In this document: positions 34,912 to 42,218 of the stretch, piece after piece
Layout: the number at the start of each line of letters is the position of its first letter
How positions within the stretch are numbered: the stretch's first letter is position 1
Assembly (NCBI RefSeq): GCF_001598275.1
Contig: NZ_BCYQ01000019.1
Location: forward strand, 1 to 50,142
Length of the DNA stretch: 50,142 bases
Direction: 5' to 3'
Source: Moraxella oblonga NBRC 102422
Lineage (GTDB): Bacteria > Pseudomonadota > Gammaproteobacteria > Pseudomonadales > Moraxellaceae
Translations under genes and position numbers: made by a program
Notes under the pieces: model-generated
What the model was told of the DNA's origin: nothing
Seen by the model: the letters and a program-made list of their open reading frames with translations, nothing else
Databases searched by the model: none

Positions 34912-35430
34912 ATGACCCAAAACACCCCCAAATCAGAATTAAACGGCAAATCCGCCTTTGTTTATTATATCATTGGCTTGATTGTTTTAGTTTTTGACCA
35001 AGTTAGCAAAATTAGCTTTCAAAGCTGGCTCAAAGTAGAATACACTTCTGTGCCTGTCATAGAGCCAATATTAAATTGGACGCTGGCTTATAATCGTGGG
35101 GCGGCATTTAGTTTTCTTGCCAATCAAGGCGGTTGGCAAAAGTATTTTTTTGCCCTTTTAGGGATTGGCGTATCGGCATTTATTATGGCGTATTTAAGAA
35201 AAATCCCAAAAAATGCCAAAGTCTTAGCATTGGGGCTTGCCTTTGTTTTGGGTGGGGCGATTGGTAATGTCATTGACCGCTTTTTATATGGCTATGTGAT
35301 TGATTTTATCCATATTCATTATGCCAATGTGTGGCATTATCCTGTGTTTAATGTGGCGGATATTGGCATTGTGATTGGTATGGGACTGATTGTGCTTGAT
35401 ATGGTATTTTTGGAAAAGAGAAGAGGCTAA
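34912..35430 (+). CDS. lspA: Lipoprotein signal peptidase
   Basis: Inner-membrane aspartyl protease that cleaves prolipoproteins before the lipidated Cys. 172 aa, four membrane helices. Catalytic pair in G-N-V-I-D-R-F and F-N-V-A-D-I-G; conserved N-R-G-A-A-F-S-F near residue 60. It normally sits between ileS and fkpB; here it is flanked on both sides by accessory genes. AAGAAATAAATT precedes the ATG. Confidence 0.96.
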   Translation: MTQNTPKSELNGKSAFVYYIIGLIVLVFDQVSKISFQSWLKVEYTSVPVIEPILNWTLAYNRGAAFSFLANQGGWQKYFFALLGIGVSAFIMAYLRKIPKNAKVLALGLAFVLGGAIGNVIDRFLYGYVIDFIHIHYANVWHYPVFNVADIGIVIGMGLIVLDMVFLEKRRG

Positions 35431-35431
35431 A

Positions 35432-35714
35432 ATGAGCTATACACTAACTTTTGATAATATCAATGAACAAGATGTGATTGACTATGAAAAAAAATCATAA
35501 TGTCAATTTTAAAGAGTTTATTGAAAATTTAATAAAGCCGAAAACAATTCTACAAAAAGAAGTGGATTGTTCCGATATTTATGAATTATCGGAAAAATAT
35601 CAAAAGTACGCAAAAGGTAAATCTTTCAGCATTGAAGAAATGGATAAAATTGCACGAGAAGCATTTGCTAAAAAGTGGGAGCAAGATGAGTTATTGAATA
35701 AAAGTGCTGAATAG
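35432..35714 (+). pseudogene. Ribbon-helix-helix-like antitoxin gene split by an A8 tract
   Basis: From the ATG at 35432, overlapping closely the lspA end and behind AAGAGG, the frame reads M-S-Y-T-L-T-F-D-N-I-N-E-Q-D-V-I-D-Y-E and stops at 35500. A second frame (+1) from ATG 35484 to 35714 continues H-N-V-N-F-K-E-F-I-E-N-L-I-K-P. Removing one A from the run of eight at 35487-35494 joins them into a protein of about 94 aa with a beta strand, helix, turn, helix pattern like RelB/DinJ-type antitoxins. Either a decayed gene, a phase-variable one, or one read by frameshifting. No toxin partner follows. Confidence 0.5.
35487..35494 (+). repeat. A8 homopolymer tract
   Basis: Eight consecutive A at the point where the two frames of the antitoxin-like gene meet. 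A seven-A version would give one continuous reading frame. Confidence 0.9.
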
Positions 35715-35768
35715 TTTTGCTATTTACTTTTAATAAAAAGTGGGCAAATCACCCAATAATGCCAATGC

Positions 35769-35802
35769 AAAACCCAACCCCATGATTTAAGGTTGGGTTT
35801 TT
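35769..35802. terminator. Terminator downstream of the lspA cluster
   Basis: AAAACCCAACC at 35769-35779 pairs with GGTTGGGTTTT at 35791-35801. It lies between convergent genes and probably acts in both directions. Confidence 0.8.
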
Positions 35803-35816
35803 GATAAATGTAACAT

Positions 35817-36464
35817 CTATTTTTCAAAATTTTTCATATACATTTCTTTGTTTGGGCTATAAAAACGCCCTTTTTCAAAAGCGATACACTGCAATTTATT
35901 GGGTGCATAACTCTCATCAATCACTTCATCACGAGTGGGGACATTGATGCGTACACTGTGTTTGCTTTTTGTTTGCGGTGGGGTGCAAACGGTGGTTTTG
36001 CTCGGTGAAGGACTAAATTTAGGTTTTTTGTTATCGCTGGTGGTGTAGATTTCTGGCAAGCCAATCACACGTTTGTTTTTGGGGTCGAGCAGTGCGTAGG
36101 CAAAATGGGTGTTGCCATGAATGGTTTTGACGGTGATTGTGGTAAAAATGTACTCATTGGCAAAATTGGGCTTGGTCGTCTCCATGATTTTCAACAACTG
36201 TTTGCTCAGTTTATCGGTGCAAACATTGTGATGATGTCCCACCAATTCTTGCCCGCCAAACATTGATTTTTCGTTGTCATCAGCAGTAGGCATACAGTCG
36301 TCTATTTTTAGACCATTTACGACTTGGTTTTTAAATGTGCTGGTGTCATACAATCCATCTGGCAACTGTTTGGTTTTTAAATAATTTTGTGCATGAGTGG
36401 GTGTAACCATGCCAAAATATAAGCCAACACCAACCGCCATGATGGTTTTAAACATCGTTTTCAT
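35817..36464 (-). CDS. Putative secreted protein of unknown function
   Basis: 215-aa precursor with a Sec signal peptide (M-K-T-M-F-K-T-I-M-A-V-G-V-G then T-H-A-Q). The mature protein has four Cys (D-D-C-M-P, H-N-V-C-T, T-V-C-T-P, L-Q-C-I-A), likely paired. No known domain recognised; it is not visibly related to the DWTP proteins. ATG at 36464 is preceded on its strand by AAAGGATTATTTGTT. Function unknown. Confidence 0.65.
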   Translation of the reverse strand: MKTMFKTIMAVGVGLYFGMVTPTHAQNYLKTKQLPDGLYDTSTFKNQVVNGLKIDDCMPTADDNEKSMFGGQELVGHHHNVCTDKLSKQLLKIMETTKPNFANEYIFTTITVKTIHGNTHFAYALLDPKNKRVIGLPEIYTTSDNKKPKFSPSPSKTTVCTPPQTKSKHSVRINVPTRDEVIDESYAPNKLQCIAFEKGRFYSPNKEMYMKNFEK

Positions 36465-36551
36465 AACAAATAATCCTTTCATTCATTAACAACAAAAGCG
36501 GAAAATCAGCACGATTGTCCAGATTTTCCGCTTTAAAATACTCATTCGCCA

Positions 36552-37182
36552 TTAAAACACGCATTCAATGGTTTTGTTGGTGCTGTCAAAAGTCAATGAC
36601 GTGGTGCGAGTGCCACCATCCATTTCATCAACTGTACCCAGTCGCCAGCCTTTTTGGTTGATTTGCAACACACTAACCACGCCTGAGCCGTAGTCGCCAT
36701 CGTGGGCTTTAGCGTGCTGTTGGAGCTGTTTGAATTTGGCTTCGTTAATGGCGGTGGCAACATAGCTGTCGTTCAAACTCCAAATGCCGTATTTATTGGC
36801 AGGGTATTTTTTATCGCCAAGTTCTACCGAGAATTGGGAGCGAATGTTGGTAAAATTGCCGTCCGCAAAATACACTTTGACAGAAGATAATTCAGAAGTA
36901 TCGGGCAGTTTGGCTTGAATTTTGGTGATGGATTTGCCAAAAGCGGTGGCATTTTTGAGAGTGATGGTGGAGTGTTCGCCACTGCGTTTGTTTGAGACGA
37001 TGTCTTTTTTGAGATTGGCAGGAATATTTAGGGCGTTGTTGCCTGTGGTGATGTCGTGCATGGCACAACCGTTTTTCATCGATTTGAGTAGGGGAGTCCA
37101 ATCACCTGCGAATGCCTGCGAACTCCAAGCCAAGCCAAGCCAAGCCAAGCCAAGCCAAGCCAAATTTTTTGGTAGCTGTCAT
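36552..37182 (-). CDS. Phase-variable secreted DWTP family protein, currently out of frame
   Basis: The ATG at 37182, behind CGGAGAAAGTT, encodes M-T-A-T-K-K-F and runs into seven GGCTT repeats that encode the hydrophobic core G-L-A-W-L. With seven copies the frame ends after about 26 residues. With five or eight copies it continues as A-W-S-S-Q-A-F-A and into a mature protein starting G-D-W-T-P of about 180 residues: a complete Sec signal peptide with A-F-A cleavage site. The body (36552 to about 37160) is intact. It shares D-W-T-P, L-K-N-A-T-x-x-G and N-x-A-x-F-x-x-L-x-Q with the protein at 25365-25937. A TTG at 37163 could open the body frame but has no ribosome site. Confidence 0.75.
37125..37163 (-). 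repeat. Pentanucleotide simple sequence repeat (GGCTT)7
   Basis: Plus strand reads seven perfect CCAAG units (37125-37159) plus CCAA. On the minus strand this is GGCTT times seven inside the signal-peptide coding region. Five-base units change the frame at every gain or loss; the full-length frame needs a copy number of 2 modulo 3. Confidence 0.97.
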
Positions 37183-37323
37183 AACTTTCTCCGTTTGAGA
37201 TTGAGTTTAAGTAAATAACCGTTCTTTGATTGTACAACAAAATCGCTCTATCTGTCAAGCCGTGAGAAATTTTGTAATCACCATAACTTATGATAAACTA
37301 GCGGTTATTTTTTTGGAAAATCT

Positions 37324-37809
37324 ATGAATATTTTACCCAGCGAAGAGATTCGTATCACAGATGGTAGCACGGTTCTACTACATTTTGAGGTGAGTTTGCC
37401 CAACGGCACGGTGATTGATAGCACTTTTGGGAGAGATAAGCCTGTGAGCCTCACCATAGGTGATGAAAGTTTGTTGGCAGGGTTTGAGCAAGTGCTCATT
37501 AACCTAAAAGCAGGCGATACTCGTACCGCCCATCTACCACCCGAACAAGCCTTTGGCGAATGGAACGCAGAAAATGTCCAGACCTTTGCTCGTGCCAAGT
37601 TTAGCTTGTCCGAACCCAATCCTGTGGTGGGTATGATGATGGAATTTGCTGACAAGGGTAAAAATACACTTGCTGGCGTGATTTGTGAAGTAACGGATGA
37701 TGAAGTTAAGGTGGATTTTAACCACCCATTGGCAGGGCAGGACGTGCTGTTTAAAGTACAGATTTTTAAGGTAACACCAAAAGGCGAAAGTCAGCTTAGA
37801 TTTGTTTAG
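37324..37809 (+). CDS. fkpB: FKBP-type peptidyl-prolyl isomerase (SlpA/FkpB)
   Basis: 161-aa cytoplasmic prolyl isomerase of the SlyD/FkpB group: V-L-L-H-F-E-V near residues 17-23, D-S-T-F-G-R-D-K-P, the IF (insert-in-flap) region L-P-P-E-Q-A-F-G-E-W, and N-H-P-L-A-G-Q. Its usual place is right after ileS-lspA, and here it follows after a 1.9-kb interruption on mixed strands, so it must have its own promoter. Confidence 0.93.
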   Translation: MNILPSEEIRITDGSTVLLHFEVSLPNGTVIDSTFGRDKPVSLTIGDESLLAGFEQVLINLKAGDTRTAHLPPEQAFGEWNAENVQTFARAKFSLSEPNPVVGMMMEFADKGKNTLAGVICEVTDDEVKVDFNHPLAGQDVLFKVQIFKVTPKGESQLRFV

Positions 37810-37826
37810 GGTCAAATGGTAACGCC

Positions 37827-38639
37827 ATGCAAAATTTTTTATTTGTGCCTGCCACTCGCCTAGACCGTGTCGCCAAAGCAGTCGCCACAGGCGTAGATAA
37901 TGTCATCATAGACCTAGAAGATGCGGTATTTGACTCTGATAAAAATGAGCTTTATCAATCTTTACAGGCATTTTGTCAAGAATGGGATTGGACATCATTT
38001 GATAAAATTTGGTTACGCATTGTAGGTGTGCGTCATGCTGATTTTATGGCTGATGTGGCACTGCTAGATTTGCCATTTTTTGGGGTGGTATTACCCAAAG
38101 TACAAAATGCTGATGATGTACAAAAATTAACCAATTTTACCAATAAACCCATTTTGGCAATGATAGAATGTGCTAATGGCGTACTAAATGTCCCAAATAT
38201 TGCTCAATCTGGCATTTGGGGGTTGAGTTATGGCTGTTTGGATTTGGCGACATCGCTTGGTGTGAGTGTCAGTACGCCATCTGCACAAGTGTTGTTTGAT
38301 AAAGTGCGTACCGAGCTTTTGTTACATTCGGCAGTTAATGGATTAAACTCACCGATTGAGAGTGTTTATCCTGATTTTGATGATGATGGCGGTTTTAAGA
38401 GGTATGTCAAACATTGGCAGGATTTTGGCATGGGTGGACAACTTCTTATTCACCCCAAACAAGTTAAAATGCTCCATTTACTAAGATTGGATAAAAATCG
38501 GTTGGCATTTGCCCAAAAAATCACGGCACATCATCAAAGTACAGGCGAAGTTGTCTTTGCTATTGATGGTCAAATGGTGGACTTGCCTGTGATAAATTGG
38601 GCAAAAGATTATGTGGCAAGTTTTATGCCGTTGCAATAA
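37827..38639 (+). CDS. CitE-like HpcH/HpaI family lyase
   Basis: 270-aa TIM-barrel protein of the citrate lyase beta/malyl-CoA lyase group: L-F-V-P-A-T-R near residues 5-11, N-V-I-I-D-L-E-D-A-V with metal-binding acids, L-P-K-V-Q-N, I-E-C-A-N-G-V-L-N, and I-H-P-K-Q-V. No citC, citD or citF is present, so it is a stand-alone CitE-like enzyme, which in other bacteria acts on short acyl-CoA or citramalyl-CoA. Substrate unknown. It starts 17 bases after fkpB and is probably co-transcribed. Confidence 0.85.
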   Translation: MQNFLFVPATRLDRVAKAVATGVDNVIIDLEDAVFDSDKNELYQSLQAFCQEWDWTSFDKIWLRIVGVRHADFMADVALLDLPFFGVVLPKVQNADDVQKLTNFTNKPILAMIECANGVLNVPNIAQSGIWGLSYGCLDLATSLGVSVSTPSAQVLFDKVRTELLLHSAVNGLNSPIESVYPDFDDDGGFKRYVKHWQDFGMGGQLLIHPKQVKMLHLLRLDKNRLAFAQKITAHHQSTGEVVFAIDGQMVDLPVINWAKDYVASFMPLQ

Positions 38640-38720
38640 ACCAATCTTGTGTTAATTTTTACTTAAAGGTAGGGTTGGGTTAAACAAAACCCAACTGGCG
38701 TATTTTTAATGGTTGCTGAT

Positions 38721-39296
38721 TTATTTAATGGTAAACCAATCATCGGCATTCATTTTGGCTTTTTCAATATCGCTAGATGATAGGTTGAGAGCAAGCTGAC
38801 CGATTTTGGCTTGGGCTTTGTGTTTGATGTTTTGGTCAAGCATGCCATCTCGGCTTGATAAATCATACCATTTATAGGCATCAATCAGGCGTTGCTGTTT
38901 TTCATCAATCATTGCCAGAGCGTAACTGGCTCGGTTATCGCCCAAATGGGCTGCTCGTTCAAGCCATTTACGACCCGTATCCATGTCTGCTTCTACACCT
39001 TCACCACGCAAATACATGATGCCAAGATTGAGCTGGGCAGGGGCGATATTTTTTTCGGCAGCACGAGTGTACCAATAGACTGCCTTGTCTGCGTCTTTGG
39101 CGACACCTTCGCCCTTTTGGAGGCGTTTGGCTAGGAAAAACTGGGCATGGTGATTTTCGTTACTGGCTTCGTTAATGAGACGATTTATGTCCATAAGGTC
39201 ATAACGAGCAGTGGGGGCGGTATGAGTTTGAATATTGGCATAAGTGAGGTTGGTGAATAATAAAGCTGTCGCTAATGCTATGATTTTCATTGTCAT
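38721..39296 (-). CDS. Secreted Sel1-like repeat protein
   Basis: 191-aa precursor with a signal peptide (M-K-I-I-A-L-A-T-A-L-L then T-Y-A-N) and two to three Sel1-type TPR repeats: A-Q-F-F-L-A-K-R-L-Q-K-G-E-G-V-A, A-Q-L-N-L-G-I-M-Y-L-R-G-E-G-V, and A-S-Y-A-L-A-M-I. Sel1 repeats mediate protein contacts, often at the envelope. AAGGATTTATC precedes the ATG. No partner can be named. Confidence 0.85.
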   Translation of the reverse strand: MTMKIIALATALLFTNLTYANIQTHTAPTARYDLMDINRLINEASNENHHAQFFLAKRLQKGEGVAKDADKAVYWYTRAAEKNIAPAQLNLGIMYLRGEGVEADMDTGRKWLERAAHLGDNRASYALAMIDEKQQRLIDAYKWYDLSSRDGMLDQNIKHKAQAKIGQLALNLSSSDIEKAKMNADDWFTIK

Positions 39297-39417
39297 GATA
39301 AATCCTTCGTTGTCAAAATCATCAACGGTATAAAATAGCTGTTGAATGTTTAGATGTATGCAATTTTTATACCAAGTTGAGATGTTTGGGTAATGATATC
39401 ATATAAAACAACAATCC

Positions 39418-40032
39418 TTAGTCTTTACAAATGCGATAAATCGCCACATCTGCCAACAGATTGGGGGCTTTTTTAACAACTTTTTCACGGATAAAGTTGG
39501 GAATTTTGGGGTTTGGGTTGTCGCTGATTGCTACACTATCCAAGATACGAATGCGATTTTCGTGGCACAACCGTTCAAAATCCTTAAATGTACACAGATG
39601 TATATTTGGAGTGTCGTACCATTGGTTTGGCAGGGTTTCACTCATCGGCATGATGCCTTTGATGCCAAGCGAGATGCGGTTTTGCCAATAGGCGAAGTTT
39701 GGAAAAGTTACAATGCCAAATTTGGCAACACGAAGCATATCAAGCAGTAGAGTTTGGGGGTTTTTGACCGCTTGTAAGGCACGCATCATCACCACTGTGT
39801 CAAAACTGTTGTCAGCAAAACGAGCCAAGCCGTCATTCAAATCTTGCTCAATGACGTTTACACCTTTGGTGATGGCAAGGTTAATCCGTTCGTTATCAAT
39901 TTCTAACCCATAGCCAGTAACGTTTAGCGTGCGTTGTAAATAAGCAAGCAGTTCTCCGTCTCCACAGCCCAAATCAAGCACTTTACTGTTTTTGGTTATC
40001 CAAGAATGAGCAAGTTCGTAATCAATTTTCAT
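39418..40032 (-). CDS. metW: Methionine biosynthesis protein MetW
   Basis: 204-aa SAM-dependent methyltransferase-fold protein. V-L-D-L-G-C-G-D-G-E-L-L near residues 18-29 is the SAM motif; N-D-G-L-A-R-F-A-D-N-S-F-D-T-V and M-R-A-L-Q follow. MetW is regularly paired with MetX and in some species is required for its activity. The ATG at 40032 (M-K-I-D-Y-E-L) fits the family; the frame opens at 40059. It lies 49 bases downstream of metX on the same strand. Confidence 0.92.
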   Translation of the reverse strand: MKIDYELAHSWITKNSKVLDLGCGDGELLAYLQRTLNVTGYGLEIDNERINLAITKGVNVIEQDLNDGLARFADNSFDTVVMMRALQAVKNPQTLLLDMLRVAKFGIVTFPNFAYWQNRISLGIKGIMPMSETLPNQWYDTPNIHLCTFKDFERLCHENRIRILDSVAISDNPNPKIPNFIREKVVKKAPNLLADVAIYRICKD

Positions 40033-40080
40033 GTTAAATTTCTCAAAAATTAAATTCAAATCACAAATGCTATTTATGAC

Positions 40081-41262
40081 TTACTTCCCCAAAAACGGAG
40101 CGGTCAAAAAGTTGCGTACCGCCTGAGTATAACGAGGAATGTCAAACAAAAACGAATCATGCCCATGTGGTGCGTCTATATTGACAAAGCTGACAGGTTT
40201 GTTATTTGCCATGAGTGCATCCACAATCTCTACCGAACGCTCTGGACTAAAACGCCAATCTGTTGTGAAAGATACGATTAAAAATTGGCATTGAGTGCGA
40301 GCAAGCGTTTGTTTTAGAGCCTCTTCTTCGCCCAAATCATCAGATGTATAGCCTCTGGTGGGGTCAAAATAATCAAGTGCTTTGGTCATGAGCAGATAAG
40401 TATTGGCATCAAAATTTTTGCTAAATCGTTCACCTTGATAACGCAGATAGCTTTCTACTTCAAATTCTACATCAAAACCATACATGAATTTGCCTGATTT
40501 TAGGTCTCGCCCAAATTTGGCTTTCATCGCCTCTTCGGTGATGTAAGTAATGTGTCCTACCATGCGAGCCAAAATCAAGCCTCGTTTGGGATATGTACCA
40601 TGTTTAAGATACCAACCATCACAAAAATCAGGATCAGATAGGATAGACTGGCGAGCCACTTCGTTAAAGGCGATGTTTTGGGCGGAGAGTTTGGGGGTGC
40701 TTGCGATGATGACAGCACGAGAGAGGCGGTCAGGATAATCCACCGACCATTGCAATGCTTGCATACCGCCCATGCTTCCACCAACGATGGCGTGCCATTT
40801 ATCTATGCCCAAGCGGTCAGAGAGCATGACTTGGGTTTTGACCCAGTCTTTGATGGTGATGAGTGGAAAATCTGCCCCCCAAATCTCGCCTGTGGTAGGA
40901 TTAATCGTGGTTGGACCTGTTGAGCCATGACATGAACCGATGTTGTTAAGACATACAACAAAAAATTTTGTGGTGTCTATTGCCTTGCCATTACCAATAA
41001 AGTTATCCCACCAACCTGCTTTGGTGTCATTTTCACTATGATAACCTGCGGCATGATGACTGCCTGATAGGGCATGGCAAATCAAGATGGCATTGGATTT
41101 GTCAGCATTTAATGTGCCATAAGTCTCAATCACAAGATCAAATGATGGTAAAACTTGCTCACATTCTAAGGTCAAGGGTGTATTAAAATGTAGGGTTTGG
41201 GGTGTAACGATGCCTACCGATCTGGGGTCAAGGCTTGGGTGTGGGGTCTGGGTGTCCGTCAT
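40081..41262 (-). CDS. metX: Homoserine O-acyltransferase MetX
   Basis: Alpha/beta-hydrolase-fold enzyme activating homoserine for methionine synthesis. 393 aa. Nucleophile Ser in G-G-S-M-G-G-M-Q, conserved [21 protein letters not shown], and the late G-H-D-S-F-L with catalytic His. Named as acetyltransferase by family, but characterised MetX proteins from Acinetobacter and Pseudomonas use succinyl-CoA, so the acyl donor is open. Operon metX-metW. Confidence 0.94.
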   Translation of the reverse strand: MTDTQTPHPSLDPRSVGIVTPQTLHFNTPLTLECEQVLPSFDLVIETYGTLNADKSNAILICHALSGSHHAAGYHSENDTKAGWWDNFIGNGKAIDTTKFFVVCLNNIGSCHGSTGPTTINPTTGEIWGADFPLITIKDWVKTQVMLSDRLGIDKWHAIVGGSMGGMQALQWSVDYPDRLSRAVIIASTPKLSAQNIAFNEVARQSILSDPDFCDGWYLKHGTYPKRGLILARMVGHITYITEEAMKAKFGRDLKSGKFMYGFDVEFEVESYLRYQGERFSKNFDANTYLLMTKALDYFDPTRGYTSDDLGEEEALKQTLARTQCQFLIVSFTTDWRFSPERSVEIVDALMANNKPVSFVNIDAPHGHDSFLFDIPRYTQAVRNFLTAPFLGK

Positions 41263-41320
41263 TGTTGTAAAATGGTTTATTAAAAGGGGTAATTTTAAGG
41301 GTTTTTGGGGAGTTAAGGAG

Positions 41321-41355
41321 TAAAAATAAAAAGGGCAACACCCTTTTTATTTTTA
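41321..41355 (-). terminator. Terminator of the 47-aa Cys-rich gene
   Basis: A 15-base perfect stem (41321-41335 with 41341-41355) around CAACA, T-rich on both strands. It lies just after the small minus-strand gene and before metX. Confidence 0.85.
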
Positions 41356-41374
41356 AGCAAACAAAATTGTAATT

Positions 41375-41518
41375 CTATTTTTTATTGCATGAACAGTCAG
41401 GAATTGGAAAGCATTTACCTGTCTTTGGGTAAACCACTGTACCGTCTTTCTTTGTGATATAACGCCTAAACATTACGCCACAAGTCTGACCGCATTTGTT
41501 GCAAATCATAGTTTTCAT
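41375..41518 (-). CDS. Small Cys-rich (zinc-ribbon-like) protein, 47 aa
   Basis: 47-aa protein starting M-K-T-M-I-C-N-K-C-G with Cys at 6, 9, 13, 36, 42 and 44. The C-x-x-C followed by distant C-x-C suggests a metal-binding ribbon. AGGAGATTGTAGTT before the ATG is among the best ribosome sites in the window, and a strong terminator follows the stop, so it is very likely expressed. No family recognised. It lies next to the HTH-ImmA/IrrE pair, without evidence of co-transcription. Confidence 0.75.
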   Translation of the reverse strand: MKTMICNKCGQTCGVMFRRYITKKDGTVVYPKTGKCFPIPDCSCNKK

Positions 41519-41561
41519 AACTACAATCTCCTAAAATGTGGAGTTGCTATCACTTAACCTA

Positions 41562-41591
41562 TGGACAAACATACAACTTTTGATGTAAAAT
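41562..41591 (+). promoter_or_regulatory. Predicted promoter of the candidate small RNA
   Basis: TGGACA at 41562-41567, 18-base spacer, TAAAAT at 41586-41591. There is no plus-strand gene downstream, only hairpins and a T-run. Confidence 0.45.
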
Positions 41592-41597
41592 AGTAGC

Positions 41598-41721
41598 TTG
41601 CTTAACATTAGTTATTTGTCTGTGTTTAGCGGATAGAGAACTAAACAGTAAAATCCTGTTGGTAGCAGTATTTTACTCCAAAATGGCTTGGTTAGTTGGT
41701 AGCTTTCCAAGTCATTTTTTT
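41598..41721 (+). ncRNA. Candidate small RNA with three hairpins and twin loops
   Basis: After the promoter-like pair the plus strand holds three consecutive stem-loops: GTTTAG/CTAAAC (41624-41646), AGTAAAAT/ATTTTACT (41647-41677) and AAATGGCTTGG/CCAAGTCATTT (41681-41717), the last followed by T-run to 41721, as in a Rho-independent terminator. The second and third loops both contain GTTGGTAGC (41658-41666 and 41695-41703). Length about 125 bases. The last hairpin could instead be a terminator of the convergent minus-strand gene (stop at 41724). Candidate only. Confidence 0.4.
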
Positions 41722-41723
41722 AT

Positions 41724-42209
41724 TTATGCCACATCATCATCTTGATTTTGTTTCAAGGCAGCTAACTTCTTCTCTTCAACATCTTCTGTAAAATCCATTG
41801 GGATAACAATGGGTTCTTCGCTTGAATTAGTACTATTCCAATGGTCGATATCCAAAGAGAGTTGATAGGTATCGCCAACAATCGCCTCCCTTCTTTTCTG
41901 AAAGGATTTCTGTATAAGAGGTCTCGGAGCTTCATCTATATCAACCCATATCGGATATTGCTTTCCCTCTCTGGGTACAGCATGGTTTGCTCTATATGGT
42001 AAACCTGTATTTTTGTCAGTTCTTGTTTCCTCTCTAGCGGCTGTTGCGAACTTTTTAGCGAGAGCCTCAAGAGGGTCGGTAGGCTGAGGAAGCTTATAAC
42101 CAAGTTTGCCTACCGCATACCTTGCAACCTCAATCATCTCGACTTCTGTTTTGCCTGTTTCTCGCTTGTATTGTCTAATGACTTTCTGAAAGTCATGTTT
42201 TTGACTCAT
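41724..42209 (-). CDS. Hypothetical partner of the HTH-ImmA/IrrE protein
   Basis: 161-aa hydrophilic protein. The N-terminus (H-D-F-Q-K-V-I-R-Q-Y-K-R-E-T-G-K-T-E) and a central P-Y-R-A-N-H-A-V-P-R-E-G-K-Q-Y-P-I-W-V-D-I-D-E-A segment look conserved-protein-like; the end is acidic (N-Q-D-D-D-V-A). No family recognised. It starts 9 bases after the metallopeptidase gene, clearly one operon, and could be its substrate, toxin or repressor partner, as in other ImmA/IrrE pairs (inference). Confidence 0.6.
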   Translation of the reverse strand: MSQKHDFQKVIRQYKRETGKTEVEMIEVARYAVGKLGYKLPQPTDPLEALAKKFATAAREETRTDKNTGLPYRANHAVPREGKQYPIWVDIDEAPRPLIQKSFQKRREAIVGDTYQLSLDIDHWNSTNSSEEPIVIPMDFTEDVEEKKLAALKQNQDDDVA

Positions 42210-42218
42210 AAAACCTCC

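Noticed and set aside
35769-35801. Recurring GGTTGGGTT / AACCCAACC words (also near 38674, 43573, 47925)
   Set aside because: They mostly form stems of terminators or lie in AT-rich spacers; not enough copies to claim an uptake sequence or repeat family.
37125-37163. Repeat array as a CRISPR
   Set aside because: Units are five bases with no spacers; it is a simple sequence repeat.
37168-37178. GCTACCAA in the phase-variable mRNA, complementary to part of the candidate small RNA loop
   Set aside because: An 8-base match is expected about once or twice by chance in 100 kb of both strands; too weak to claim targeting.
38674-38695. Hairpin GTTGGGTT/AACCCAAC between the citE-like and Sel1 genes as a terminator
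   Set aside because: The stem is short and the T-runs are poor on both strands; convergent genes make it possible but not supported.
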